In this document: positions 49,662-59,440 of the stretch, piece by piece
Numbering within the stretch: the first letter of the stretch is position 1
Layout: the number at the start of each line of letters is the position of its first letter
Source: JAVBOO01 sp031550435
Lineage (GTDB): Bacteria; Bacillota; Clostridia; Lachnospirales; WRAX01
DNA: 64,000 nucleotides
NCBI GenBank assembly: GCA_031550435.1
Contig: JAVBOO010000018.1
Span: 62,001 to 126,000 of the forward strand
Direction of reading: 5' to 3'
Position numbers and translations under genes: made by a program
Notes under the pieces: model-generated
Databases searched by the model: none
Seen by the model: the letters and a program-made list of their open reading frames with translations, nothing else
Told to the model about the DNA's origin: nothing

Positions 49662-50465
49662 ATGCAAGCGAGTACCGCGGTGTCTTTGTTGAACCTATTC
49701 AACAATCTCGATTTATTCTTTCTGATAACCGTGAGATTTTTGGCGTTCTTTCTTTTGATTCCGGTTTTATCCGGTCAATATGTTTCAACGCGCATAAAAA
49801 TCTCGTTTGCGATATTCCTTGCGCTGATAATTATTTCATCGGGCAATATAAGGCAGACGGTCAGCGCGGACAGTATATTCGGATATGTCGCACTGCTTTT
49901 GGGCGAATTCGCCGTGGGTCTGATTATCGGTTTTATTGTGTATATGGCTTTTTCGGTATTACTGCTTGCCGGTCAGATTGTTGACTTTAACGTCGGCTTT
50001 TCGATGGTCAGCGTGTTTGACCCTGTTTCGCAGATTCAGGTACCGATAACGGGCAATTTGTTCTATCTGGCCGTTACAATGATATTTGTGCAGACCGGAG
50101 GGCTGAATTCGTTTATACACACCGTGTTTTTCAGTTACGATGTGCTGCCGATAGGCAAAGCGTTCGTAATCGGGAACAGCGGCATATTCTATCAAGTTTT
50201 GCAGATGATGGCCGATTTTTTTGTTATCGGAATAAAAATAGCGCTGCCTGTCATGGGTACGATAGTACTTGTTGACTTGGCCCTCGGTATACTGACAAAG
50301 GCCGTTCCGCAGATGAATGTTTTTGTTGTCGGAATGCCGATTAAGCTGTTTATCGGTCTGATTGTGCTCTATGCTACAGCGCCGCTTTTGTCGGAATTTT
50401 ACAGGGTTGTATATGATGTCGCGGTTAAGTACACCATGACGGTTATTAAGGGTATGATTGGTTGA
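49662..50465 (+). CDS. fliR: Flagellar export gate protein FliR
   Basis: 267 residues, about six membrane helices (FFLITVRFLAFFLLIPVLSG, LLLGEFAVGLIIGFIVYMAF). FliR caps the FliP ring. Its stop overlaps the flhB start (TTGA). Confidence 0.94.
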   Translation: MQASTAVSLLNLFNNLDLFFLITVRFLAFFLLIPVLSGQYVSTRIKISFAIFLALIIISSGNIRQTVSADSIFGYVALLLGEFAVGLIIGFIVYMAFSVLLLAGQIVDFNVGFSMVSVFDPVSQIQVPITGNLFYLAVTMIFVQTGGLNSFIHTVFFSYDVLPIGKAFVIGNSGIFYQVLQMMADFFVIGIKIALPVMGTIVLVDLALGILTKAVPQMNVFVVGMPIKLFIGLIVLYATAPLLSEFYRVVYDVAVKYTMTVIKGMIG

Positions 50466-51625
50466 AAAGCTTAGGAAGGACGAACTCTTCAGAATATGCA
50501 CTGCGCTTGGGCGGAAACGGCATAAGGTTTCCTCTTAGGCTTAACCTGCGTTTCTTTGAGGAGTCATCCGGAGAAAAAACCGAAAAACCCACGCAGAAGA
50601 AGAAAACAAAGGCCAGAGAAGAAGGCCAGGTCGCCAAAAGCGGCGAAATCGGGACGGCGTTTTTGTTTATTTCAGTTTTTGTCGCGCTCAGGGCCTTTGC
50701 AGGCGGAATGCTGACAGGATTAAGAAGACTGTTTTTGTATGCGATAGAGCTTTCGGCTCAATCGAATGAATTGTTTACGGTCGAAGGCTTGAGGCAGGCA
50801 GGACTGTCTATGTTTGCAGAGGGAGTGCTCGTCGTGCTCCCGATATTTGCGGTTTCGATTGTTGTCGGGCTTATTACAAACATTGCGCAAGTCGGCTGGC
50901 ATCCGACGACAAAACCGCTTAAACCAAAATTTAGCAAGCTCAACCCGATGAAGGGCTTCAAGCGGATGTTTTCGTTTCACATAGTGCTTGATTTGGTTAA
51001 ATCGGTGCTAAAATTCTCGATAATCGCACTGACTATATACAATTTGTTTATGGCCGAAAAGAGCGTATTGTTCCTGATTTTTCGGATGGATTTGATGGGC
51101 GCTGTATCAAAGATCGGGAACATAGCCGTTGACATGGCGATTAATGTTGGTTTCCTTTATCTGTTTATTGCTGCTCTGGACTTTGCTTATCAAAAGTATA
51201 AGCATGGTAAGGACCTGAAAATGACGAAGCAGGAAATCAAAGAGGAGTACAAGCAGACGGAAGGCGATCCGTTTATCAAAGGAAAAATCAAGCAGAAGAT
51301 GCGCGAGTCGTCCATGCGCAGGATGATGCAGCAAGTTCCGACTGCAGATGTCATTATCACGAACCCGACGCACTTTGCAATAGCTTTGAAATATGAAAAC
51401 GGCATGAACGCGCCGGTTGTTATAGCAAAAGGTCAGGATTATCTGGCTCTGAAAATAAAAGAGGTCGCTAAAGAAAACAACATAGTTACGGTCGAAAACA
51501 AACCGCTTGCCAGAACGCTGTATTCGACAGTCGAAATCGGTCAGGAAATACCTCCTGAGTTGTATCAGGCTGTCGCAGAGATACTCGGATATGTGTATAA
51601 GCTGAAAAACAACAGTGTAGCCTAA
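50462..51625 (+). CDS. flhB: Flagellar export switch protein FlhB
   Basis: 387 residues. Four membrane helices after GEKTEKPTQKKKTKAREEGQ, and the self-cleavage motif NPTH (VIITNPTHFAIALKY, ~residue 298), which switches export from hook to filament. The N-terminus is ~30 residues longer than usual (to LNLRFFEESS); TTG 50462 overlaps the fliR stop, as expected for coupled translation. Confidence 0.94.
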   Translation: MKSLGRTNSSEYALRLGGNGIRFPLRLNLRFFEESSGEKTEKPTQKKKTKAREEGQVAKSGEIGTAFLFISVFVALRAFAGGMLTGLRRLFLYAIELSAQSNELFTVEGLRQAGLSMFAEGVLVVLPIFAVSIVVGLITNIAQVGWHPTTKPLKPKFSKLNPMKGFKRMFSFHIVLDLVKSVLKFSIIALTIYNLFMAEKSVLFLIFRMDLMGAVSKIGNIAVDMAINVGFLYLFIAALDFAYQKYKHGKDLKMTKQEIKEEYKQTEGDPFIKGKIKQKMRESSMRRMMQQVPTADVIITNPTHFAIALKYENGMNAPVVIAKGQDYLALKIKEVAKENNIVTVENKPLARTLYSTVEIGQEIPPELYQAVAEILGYVYKLKNNSVA

Positions 51626-51734
51626 AAAAACGCCGGGTTAGTCCCTCGGCTGCCCCCGGGTCGCCGAAAGCTTTTGCTCCGACCCTTCGGAGCCGTTAAA
51701 CGTTTTTTCCCACTTACGACAAAACGGTGATTCA

Positions 51735-53768
51735 ATGAAAATTAAAGAAGCCCTGATGGGCATCGGTATTATTTTTATCATAGTTGTAATCATCATTCCT
51801 ATGCCGACCATAGTATTGGACTTTCTTTTGATGGTCAATATCGGAATAGCGCTTTTGATACTTTTAAGCGCTCTTTATTCCAGAGAGCCGCTTGACATGT
51901 CGCTCTTCCCGACGACGCTGCTTATAACGACGCTGTTTAGGCTCGCGCTGAATCTGTCGTCAACGAGGCTTATACTTGCGAACGGGTTTGCGGGAGAGGT
52001 CATAGAAACATTCGGGGGCTTCGTTTCGGGCGGGGATATCATCGTCGGCATTATAGTCTTTATTATTATAGTTATCGTAAATTTCATGGTTATAACAAAG
52101 GGCTCGGAGAGAGTTGCCGAAGTTACGGCGCGCTTCACGCTTGACGCTATGCCCGGTAAACAGATGGCCATAGACGCCGATTTAAATTCCGGACTTATCA
52201 ACGAGTCGGAAGCAAAGGCAAGGCGCAAAAAAATACAGGATGAGTCAAACTTTTACGGGGCAATGGACGGTGCGAGTAAATTCGTAAAAGGCGACGCGAT
52301 TGCCGGCATAATAATAACGTTTATCAACATTATCGGCGGAATTGTGCTCGGCGTGACCGTTAAAGGCATGGAGTTGAGCGACGCGCTAAACGCTTATACG
52401 ATCATGACCATTGGCGACGGTCTCGTTTCCCAGGTTCCTGCCATACTCATATCCGTGGCGACGGGACTGCTTGTTACAAAAGCAACGTCCGACTCCGAAA
52501 TCAGCTCTGCATTTGCCAAGCAGATTTTCAGCCAGCCGACAGTTGTATATATAGCGGGGGGAGTGCTGACGTTTTTAGGCATTTTTACTCCGCTTCCGTG
52601 GTATTTATTTGTACCGTTCGGCTTGCTGATAGTGTTTGCCGCGCACAGGATGAACAGAACTGCTGCTCTTGAGTCGATAATGACCGAGATAACTGCCGAG
52701 GATGAGTCGGTCGAAGAAATACGCAAGCCCGAGAGCGCGATTAACTTGCTTGGCGTTGACCCGATAGTGCTCACGTTTGGGTACGGTTTGTTGCCGCTTG
52801 TCGAATCTTCGCAGGGCGGAGACCTTATAGACAGGCTTGTTATGATAAGAAGGCAAATAGCCCTGGATTACGGCGCAATGGTTCCGGTAATCCGTGTACG
52901 CGACGATATAAGGGTCAGCCCGAGCGAATATCGAATACAGATCAAAGAAGTGGAGATAGGCGGCGGGGAAATCATGTTCGACCATTATATGGCGATTAAC
53001 CCCGGCTATATCGAAGAGGAAATCGACGGGATAGAAACGTTTGAGCCGTATATGAAGCACCCGGCTCTTTGGATATCCGAATCTCAGAGAGAGAGGGCGG
53101 AAGCGCTCGGCTATACGGTTGTCGATGCGCCGTCGATTATCGCGACGCATTTAACCGAGGTTTTGAAGGCGCATCTGTTCGAGCTTCTCACAAGGCAGGA
53201 TGTCCAGACCATTATAAACCATGTTAAGGAACAAAACAGCGTCCTTGTCGAAGAGCTGATACCAAAGCTCTTGACGATAGGCGAAGTTCAGAAAGTGCTT
53301 GCGAACCTTTTGAAAGAAGGAATATCCATACGAGATATAGTGACCATACTGGAGACTTTGGCGGATTACGCGCCGGTTACGAGGGATCCGGATATGCTTA
53401 CGCTTTATGTTCGCCAAGCGCTTAAACGCTCTATTTCAAAGAAATATCTCGACAGTGACATAAATTCCGTAGTAACGCTCGACCCGGAACTGGAGCAGGT
53501 CATTATGGACAGTGTCCAGCAGACGGAGCACGGTTCCTATCTTGCGCTCGACCCGAATACGACCCAAAGGATATTCGACAAGCTCAGAGCCGAGCTTAAC
53601 AAGCTGAAATCAATGGGCTTGCAGCCGATTATACTTACTTCTCCGCTTGTCAGGGTTTATTTTAAACGTTTGGTAGAACAGATTGAGCCCGATTTAATCG
53701 TTTTGTCGTACTATGAGATAGAACCGGCCGCGGATGTGCAGTCTGTCGGCATGGTATCCATAGCGTAG
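51735..53768 (+). CDS. flhA: Flagellar export protein FlhA
   Basis: 677 residues. Eight membrane helices with the FHIPEP-type loop region (FVKGDAIAGIIITFINIIGG, GDGLVSQVPAILISVATGLL) and a large cytoplasmic domain (~330-677) that docks chaperone-substrate complexes (AINPGYIEEEIDGIETFEPY, LTEVLKAHLFELLTRQDVQT). Full length for the family. Confidence 0.96.
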   Translation: MKIKEALMGIGIIFIIVVIIIPMPTIVLDFLLMVNIGIALLILLSALYSREPLDMSLFPTTLLITTLFRLALNLSSTRLILANGFAGEVIETFGGFVSGGDIIVGIIVFIIIVIVNFMVITKGSERVAEVTARFTLDAMPGKQMAIDADLNSGLINESEAKARRKKIQDESNFYGAMDGASKFVKGDAIAGIIITFINIIGGIVLGVTVKGMELSDALNAYTIMTIGDGLVSQVPAILISVATGLLVTKATSDSEISSAFAKQIFSQPTVVYIAGGVLTFLGIFTPLPWYLFVPFGLLIVFAAHRMNRTAALESIMTEITAEDESVEEIRKPESAINLLGVDPIVLTFGYGLLPLVESSQGGDLIDRLVMIRRQIALDYGAMVPVIRVRDDIRVSPSEYRIQIKEVEIGGGEIMFDHYMAINPGYIEEEIDGIETFEPYMKHPALWISESQRERAEALGYTVVDAPSIIATHLTEVLKAHLFELLTRQDVQTIINHVKEQNSVLVEELIPKLLTIGEVQKVLANLLKEGISIRDIVTILETLADYAPVTRDPDMLTLYVRQALKRSISKKYLDSDINSVVTLDPELEQVIMDSVQQTEHGSYLALDPNTTQRIFDKLRAELNKLKSMGLQPIILTSPLVRVYFKRLVEQIEPDLIVLSYYEIEPAADVQSVGMVSIA

Positions 53769-53873
53769 CTTAGAGGGCGAAACAGAATTCTTTCCAAAAA
53801 CACCAAAATCGAATTGCCTAAAAACACTTGCAGTCAAGCAAACATATTTCAACGTACTATGCAGGGGCAGAAC

Positions 53874-55112
53874 ATGAAAATTAAAAAGTATGAAGGCACG
53901 AACGAACAGGAAGTAATGGAGAGGGTTAAGGACGAGCTCGGTCCCGACGCTCTTATTCTTAACGTTAAAAGAGTTCAGCCAAAGGGTATATTCGCTCTGT
54001 TTCGAAAAACAAAGATAGAAATATCCGCGGCATACGAAAACAACGCCGAGCAGGCAGATAAAGCTGCGGGGGGCAACGCTTCTGAAGCGGCCGTAAGAAA
54101 CCGCGAGCTTGATCTGCTTGAAGTACTTGCCAAAAAAAGCAGGCAGTTGGGCGAAGCAAGCGCAAATCCTGATACTGTGCCCGCAGGCAGACAGCTGACA
54201 GGATCTGACAGGCAAACCGCCGAAAACAACGAGGCCGCAAAAACGCCCGAACTGCAGAAAAAAAGCTTTGAGCCGCACGAAAATGAAGGCGGCGGCTTAA
54301 TTATAAAGAATCAGCTCATAAAGCAAATCTACGATACCCTGATAGAACAGGATGTTTTGCCCGAGCTTGCGGACAAGATGTTTTCGGAGTTCGCTTTTAT
54401 CGGAGAGCATGATGAGGCGGATATCAGCGCTGTTGTCAGAATCATATACAACACAATAGTAAAGCTTCTGGGAGAGCCGGATATTATAGATTTGAACGGA
54501 CGCAAGCAGGGAGAGCCGCAGATTGCCGTGCTTGTCGGTTCGACGGGTGTGGGCAAGACTACGACCATCGCCAAGCTTACTGCCGATTTTATACTAAAAA
54601 AGAACGCTAAAGTAGCTCTTATAACAGCGGATACATACAGAGTCGCCGCTGTCGAACAGCTCAAAACTTATGCCGATATCATGGGTTTGGAGGTCGGGGT
54701 CGTATACAGCCCCGAAGATATGGAGCTTTACAGAAACTCCATGAAGGAGAATTGCGAACTGCTGATTATCGACACGGCGGGACGTTCGCACAAAAACGCC
54801 GCGAATATGAGCGAGCTTAACGAATTGCTTAGGTTTGTTCCCGAGGCAAAAAAATATCTGACCATCAGTCTGACAACTAAACTCGAAGATATGCTGAGTA
54901 TAATCGACACCTATGACGATATAGGTGATTTTAGTATAATTTACACCAAGTTGGACGAGACGATGAGGTATGGTTCAATTTTGAATGTCGGATATAAAAC
55001 GGGTAAAAAAATATCATATATCGCATCAGGGCAAAACGTTCCGGACGACATACACGTTCTGACACCGGAAGTCGTTGCCAAAGCCTTGTTGGGTCTGGGG
55101 GAGAGTAAGTGA
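53874..55112 (+). CDS. flhF: Flagellar SRP-like GTPase FlhF
   Basis: 412 residues. Basic N-terminal B domain (~1-130), then an SRP-type NG domain: G1 VGSTGVGKTTTIAKLTADF, TADTYRVAAVEQLKTYADIM, DTAGRSHKN, and FIYTKLDE-like IIYTKLDETMRYGS. FlhF sets flagellar placement and number with FlhG. ATG 53874 (MKIKKYEGTNEQE) with AGGGGCAG upstream; the frame extends 20 codons further without a site. Confidence 0.94.
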   Translation: MKIKKYEGTNEQEVMERVKDELGPDALILNVKRVQPKGIFALFRKTKIEISAAYENNAEQADKAAGGNASEAAVRNRELDLLEVLAKKSRQLGEASANPDTVPAGRQLTGSDRQTAENNEAAKTPELQKKSFEPHENEGGGLIIKNQLIKQIYDTLIEQDVLPELADKMFSEFAFIGEHDEADISAVVRIIYNTIVKLLGEPDIIDLNGRKQGEPQIAVLVGSTGVGKTTTIAKLTADFILKKNAKVALITADTYRVAAVEQLKTYADIMGLEVGVVYSPEDMELYRNSMKENCELLIIDTAGRSHKNAANMSELNELLRFVPEAKKYLTISLTTKLEDMLSIIDTYDDIGDFSIIYTKLDETMRYGSILNVGYKTGKKISYIASGQNVPDDIHVLTPEVVAKALLGLGESK

Positions 55113-55990
55113 CGGATCAGGCAGCATCACTCAGGGAGGCACTTTCTGCAAGAGGATTTCAAGCGGCGGTAAAACCAAACCATTCTTCGAGGGTAATCGC
55201 TGTTTCCAGCGGGAAAGGCGGAGTCGGAAAGTCAAATTTTTCCGCAAACCTTTCAATTGCGCTTCGTCAGCTGGGCAAAAGAGTTCTTGTGCTTGACGCC
55301 GACTTTGGTTTGGCGAACATAGAACTAATACTTGGTATCATACCTAAGTACAGCATAGCCGATATATTAAACGGACAAAAAGCCATAGACGAAATTATAA
55401 CTGATGGCCAAGCGGGGATAAAATTTATCTCGGGCGGCTCGGGGCTAAAGGAGCTCGCAAACATTTCCGAGCGGCAAATGAACTACCTGTTGCATAATTT
55501 CACATATCTTGATAAAATCACTGATATGATAATTATCGACACCGGCGCGGGAATATCAAAATCTGTCGTGAATTTTATAAAGGCCTCCGACGAGGCAATA
55601 GTTGTTACAACACCGGAGCCGACGGCGATGACGGACGCATATGCGCTGATAAAGACGCTTAAGGATGAAATTCCTGCGGCTGTTCCTGAGATCAGTATAA
55701 TGGTCAACAGAGTCGAGGATCCGCTCGAAGGCGAGGAGGTATTTATCAAGCTGCAAAAAGTTTCATCAAGATTTCTCGATATGGACTTGAAATACCTCGG
55801 AAGTATACCGAATGACGCGAATCTTGTTAGGGCTGTCAAAGAACAGCGCCCCGCCGTATTATCGTATCCAAATACCGGGTTTAGCAAGGCGGTGCGCGCG
55901 ATAGCCGAAGATCTGGCGGATATCAGAGAAACCAAGAAGCAGGACAAGGGAGTACTTGCGTTTATAAAAAAGCTGATAAAGCTTTCATAG
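55109..55990 (+). CDS. flhG: Flagellar MinD-like ATPase FlhG
   Basis: 293 residues. N-terminal DQAASLRE motif (the activator peptide that stimulates FlhF GTPase), P-loop SSGKGGVGKSNFSANL, VLDADFGLANIELILG, MIIIDTGAGISKSVV and a C-terminal amphipathic helix (VLAFIKKLIKLS). It limits flagellar number and placement. GTG 55109 overlaps the flhF stop by 4 bp. Confidence 0.94.
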   Translation: MTDQAASLREALSARGFQAAVKPNHSSRVIAVSSGKGGVGKSNFSANLSIALRQLGKRVLVLDADFGLANIELILGIIPKYSIADILNGQKAIDEIITDGQAGIKFISGGSGLKELANISERQMNYLLHNFTYLDKITDMIIIDTGAGISKSVVNFIKASDEAIVVTTPEPTAMTDAYALIKTLKDEIPAAVPEISIMVNRVEDPLEGEEVFIKLQKVSSRFLDMDLKYLGSIPNDANLVRAVKEQRPAVLSYPNTGFSKAVRAIAEDLADIRETKKQDKGVLAFIKKLIKLS

Positions 55991-56265
55991 AAAAACTAAA
56001 CAGCGGCGGAAGCAACGGGGCAGCGCGTTTGTTCGCGCAAAAAGGCATGCCGTAAGCTTAAACAAAGCGGAGTGCTAAACGGTTGTTTTCAAAAATCGTC
56101 TGCATTAATCTTGCTGCGGCTTTCACAACTCATGAGTTAAACAGAGACAGTTATATATTATTGCCGGGTAATACATTGATATCGACGCACAAATGGCTTT
56201 TGGAATAAGGTATATAGCAGCATGGGGCGTCTGAAAACTAACGGAGACTATTGTAGAGGTGCGGC
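55991..56265 (+). other. Gap within the flagellar cluster
   Basis: 275 bp without a gene. No terminator with a T-run and no clear promoter pair. Just a break in the otherwise tight spacing. Confidence 0.3.
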
Positions 56266-56934
56266 ATGTATCTAAAGAGTATAAAAATCGGAAACAGAGT
56301 CGAGATATATCAGAATCCCGGAAAGCCCGAGGGGAAATCGCACTTAAGCCAAGTTGAGGACATTTTGTCCGAGAACGAGTTCTTGATTCATGTACCGATA
56401 GCATACGGGCAGCTTGTAAGGCTTCCCATAGGCAAAAAGCTCGGGTTTATATTTTTCACGGAAAAAGCCATGGTTATTTTCTCAGGAGAGATATTACAGT
56501 TCCGCAAGGAAGGCGAACTGAACTTTATGGTCATTAAACTTCTGTCCGAGGGCGAAAAGATTCAGCGCAGGGCTTTTTTCAGATTCAACTGCCTCTTGCC
56601 GCTTAAATACTATTACAACCCGTCCGGTAACATTGACTTTGAACAGGCGGACATTTGCCGGGACGGAATTATCAAAGACATCGGCGGTGGCGGAATCAGG
56701 TTTGTTTCTAACGAAGATATTGACGAGTTTGAGGAAATCAAGTGCAACATAATGCTAGACGACGAATATTTGTCGCTCAGAGGAACGATACTCAGCAAAG
56801 CGTATTTTCCGAAATCGAATTATAAATACCAGTACAGGCTGGAGTTTAGAAGCGCTACGGCGGACGAACAGGAATCAATAGTGAAATTCATTTTTAACGA
56901 AGAGCGCAAGCTGATGAAAAAAAACCGCAATTAG
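56266..56934 (+). CDS. PilZ-domain c-di-GMP receptor (YcgR/YpfB-like flagellar brake)
   Basis: 222 residues. An N-terminal YcgR-type domain (~1-100) and a PilZ domain with the RxxxR loop (QRRAFFRFNCLLP, ~105-110) and the second motif DIGGGGIRF in place of D/NxSxxG. PilZ/YcgR proteins bind c-di-GMP and slow the flagellar motor through MotA or FliM. Fits the c-di-GMP riboswitches at 29 kb. The Ser of the second motif is Gly, so binding strength may differ. ATG 56266 after GAGGTG. Confidence 0.87.
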   Translation: MYLKSIKIGNRVEIYQNPGKPEGKSHLSQVEDILSENEFLIHVPIAYGQLVRLPIGKKLGFIFFTEKAMVIFSGEILQFRKEGELNFMVIKLLSEGEKIQRRAFFRFNCLLPLKYYYNPSGNIDFEQADICRDGIIKDIGGGGIRFVSNEDIDEFEEIKCNIMLDDEYLSLRGTILSKAYFPKSNYKYQYRLEFRSATADEQESIVKFIFNEERKLMKKNRN

Positions 56935-57146
56935 CAAGGTTTTCAGCCGAACTGCCGACAAAAGTCGAAACGGCGGGATTCAAACAAAAACCGCAAGCCG
57001 AATGTACGCTCTGACACTAAATGCGGCTGTTCAACGTTTACTGAGAGCCTTTATAGTTTGCGCCGGGTTTCTTTCGAAATTGATGATTTATAGAGCTTAC
57101 ATACTTACATTGGAATGACGTATGACAATCGCCGGAGGTTTTAACC

Positions 57147-57770
57147 GTGTCCGATTTTTTATCCGAACTTGGTAGCGAGGACTTTGATTTACTGAGAGAG
57201 CTGGGAAACATCGGCGCCGGAAACGCCGTAACTTCCCTTGCCAAGATGATGGGTCGCAAAGTCGATATGAAGGTACCCGTCGCAAATCTTAAAGAGTTTA
57301 AAGATATGGCTAAGATTATCGGCAGTGAGGAAACGCTCGTTTTCGGCGTGCTTGTTCCGATAAGCGGAGAAATATCAGGCATGATGCTGCTGCTTGTCAA
57401 GGTCGATTCGGCTAGAACACTTATCAACTGCCTTATAGGCGAAAACAAAGAATATGAAGAAAACGAAGAATTTTCAGATATGGATCGCTCAGCGATTCAA
57501 GAAATAGGTAATATACTCTCGAGCGCTTATATAAACGCTCTCTCAACGCTGACGAACAAAACGATTATACCGTCGATTCCCCTGTTGGCCATGGATATGG
57601 CCGGGGCAATATTGAGCGTACCTGCTATCGAGTTTGGCAAGGTCGCCGATAAAGTATTGTTTGTTGAAACGATTTTTGAAGACGACAGAGAAAAAGAGGT
57701 ATCAGGCTACTTTATCCTTGTACCCGAGCCGGAATCCTTTAACACGATGATTAATTCCTTGGGAGTGTAA
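57147..57770 (+). CDS. cheC: Chemotaxis protein phosphatase CheC
   Basis: 207 residues with both CheC/FliY signatures intact: LRELGNIGAGNAVTSLAKMM (residues ~16-35) and IQEIGNILSSAYINALSTL (~115-133). CheC dephosphorylates CheY-P and binds CheD. GTG 57147 with GGAGG upstream. cheD follows after one base. cheB, cheA and cheW, which usually come before cheC, are absent; 212 bp separate it from the PilZ gene. Confidence 0.93.
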   Translation: MSDFLSELGSEDFDLLRELGNIGAGNAVTSLAKMMGRKVDMKVPVANLKEFKDMAKIIGSEETLVFGVLVPISGEISGMMLLLVKVDSARTLINCLIGENKEYEENEEFSDMDRSAIQEIGNILSSAYINALSTLTNKTIIPSIPLLAMDMAGAILSVPAIEFGKVADKVLFVETIFEDDREKEVSGYFILVPEPESFNTMINSLGV

Positions 57771-57771
57771 A

Positions 57772-58263
57772 ATGAATCTTAACGACATGCTTGTTGTCGG
57801 TATGGCTGATTTGAATTGCCTCAGGCATCCGGGCGTTATAACGACGCTGGGGTTGGGTTCATGCGTGGGTATAGCTCTTTTCGATCAATCAACGAAAGTA
57901 ATCGGAATGGCGCACTGTATGCTTCCTGATTCGACTCAAATAACTAACAACGCAAATAAAGCCAAATTTGTAGATACGGCTACTGTAAAACTCATAGGAG
58001 ATATGTTAAAATTAGGAGCAAGGCGTGAACTGATAAGAGCAAAGATTGCGGGCGGGGCCCAGATGTTTGCTTTTACCGCGGTAAACGAGAGCATGCGTAT
58101 CGGCGACAGAAATGTCGAAGCTGCGCGTCTAGCGCTTTCAAGGCTGAAAATCCCTATTGTTGCCAGTGAAACCGGTGAAAATTACGGGCGGACCATCGAA
58201 CTGTATTCGGATGACTTTAAGCTGGTGGTGAAGACCATTGGACACGGAACGAGGGTATTATAA
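57772..58263 (+). CDS. cheD: Chemoreceptor glutamine deamidase CheD
   Basis: 163 residues. Active-site Cys31 (GLGSCVGIALFD) and His48 (GMAHCMLPDS) keep the 17-residue spacing of the T. maritima enzyme; Thr25 lies ahead of the Cys. Then KIAGGAQMF and IGDRNVEAAR. CheD deamidates receptor glutamines and is held by CheC. Stop overlaps the next start by one base. Confidence 0.94.
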   Translation: MNLNDMLVVGMADLNCLRHPGVITTLGLGSCVGIALFDQSTKVIGMAHCMLPDSTQITNNANKAKFVDTATVKLIGDMLKLGARRELIRAKIAGGAQMFAFTAVNESMRIGDRNVEAARLALSRLKIPIVASETGENYGRTIELYSDDFKLVVKTIGHGTRVL

Positions 58264-58493
58264 TGCTTAGAGAAAAAATTCATATCGTTATTCCTATATT
58301 TGCTGCGCTGGTGGTATCAATAATCAGCTTTTTCAACGGAAACGATTTGTACTTTAACGCGATTATGACGATTATCGCCATAGTTGTTTTCTATTTTGTC
58401 GGGCTCTTGGTTAAGTACTATCTTGATAATTATGTTTTTGCTAAGCCAAAACCCGACGATACCGAAAAGAAAGAAACCGGAAATGAAAAGTAA
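58263..58493 (+). CDS. Small membrane protein of the flagellar cluster
   Basis: 76 residues, two predicted helices (IVIPIFAALVVSIISFF and IMTIIAIVVFYFVGLLVKYY) and a charged tail (KPDDTEKKETGNEK). Such a protein commonly precedes the sigma-28 gene in clostridial flagellar operons; the function is unknown. One-base overlap with cheD means it is cotranslated. Confidence 0.75.
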   Translation: MLREKIHIVIPIFAALVVSIISFFNGNDLYFNAIMTIIAIVVFYFVGLLVKYYLDNYVFAKPKPDDTEKKETGNEK

Positions 58494-58582
58494 CCGTTTG
58501 CCGATCAGAGAAGCGTATACCCGAATACTTTGCGCTTATACTTTACCTGACTCTATACTCGGGAAGTTTGGGGGAATTTCTT

Positions 58583-59347
58583 GTGTCTGAAGACGAAAAG
58601 CTATGGAAGGAATATAAGGCGACTAAAAACCGCGCCATTAGGGAGAAAATTATTCTCGATTATTCGCATCTTGTCAAGTTTGTTGCGGGAAGATTGCGGA
58701 TGCATCTCGGCGATTACGTCGAGTACGAGGATATGCTCAGCTACGGCATTTTCGGCCTTATTGACGCTATAGACAAGTTTGATTATGAAAAAGGCGTCAA
58801 GTTCGAAACCTATGCGTCTCTGAGGATAAAGGGCTCGATAATCGACTATATACGCAAGCTGGACTGGATTCCTCGCTCACTCAGGCAAAAAAACAAGCTG
58901 CTGGAAAACGCGTTTTCCGAGCTTGAAAGCATGCTGGGGCGCCCCCCTACGGAGGATGAGATTGCAGAAAAGCTGAATGTCAGTCATGAGGAGCTTGACG
59001 AGATGTATAGGAAATCGTCTATAGTCTCGCTTATATCTTTGGATGACTACTTTGAGCAAAATCATGAGCCTAACGTCAGGGATCTTTCCGGCAGCGGGAA
59101 CGAGTCGTCCCCTGAAACTCACTACGATATAAAAGAGACAAAAAGGATGCTTGCGGAAGAAATTAACAAGCTGTCCGAAAGAGAACGCGAGGTAATAAGT
59201 CTATATTATTTCGAAGAATTGACGATAAAAGAAATAAGCAACATAATAGGTGTTTCAGAATCACGCATCTCGCAAATACACTCAAAAGCTGTTTTTAAGC
59301 TTAAAAATAAACTTGGGAAGCATCGTTCCCAGCTGTTTATTAAGTAA
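58583..59347 (+). CDS. fliA: Flagellar sigma factor sigma-28 (FliA/SigD)
   Basis: 254 residues. Region 2 (YEDMLSYGIFGLIDAIDKFD, KFETYASLRIKGSIIDYIRK), region 3 (RQKNKLLENAFSELESMLGR, PPTEDEIAEKLNVSHEELDE) and region 4 (LSEREREVISLYYFEELTIK, EISNIIGVSESRISQIHSKA). It directs RNA polymerase to late flagellar and chemotaxis promoters. GTG 58583 has GGGGGAA at 58570-58576; TTG 58568 overlaps that site. Confidence 0.95.
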   Translation: MSEDEKLWKEYKATKNRAIREKIILDYSHLVKFVAGRLRMHLGDYVEYEDMLSYGIFGLIDAIDKFDYEKGVKFETYASLRIKGSIIDYIRKLDWIPRSLRQKNKLLENAFSELESMLGRPPTEDEIAEKLNVSHEELDEMYRKSSIVSLISLDDYFEQNHEPNVRDLSGSGNESSPETHYDIKETKRMLAEEINKLSEREREVISLYYFEELTIKEISNIIGVSESRISQIHSKAVFKLKNKLGKHRSQLFIK

Positions 59348-59440
59348 AACGGTATTGCTTTAAAATTGGCACAGCATACTCACACTTAGCGTCTACCCAA
59401 TCGTTGCCTACATAAATAATTTTACGGAGGCGGTACTGTC

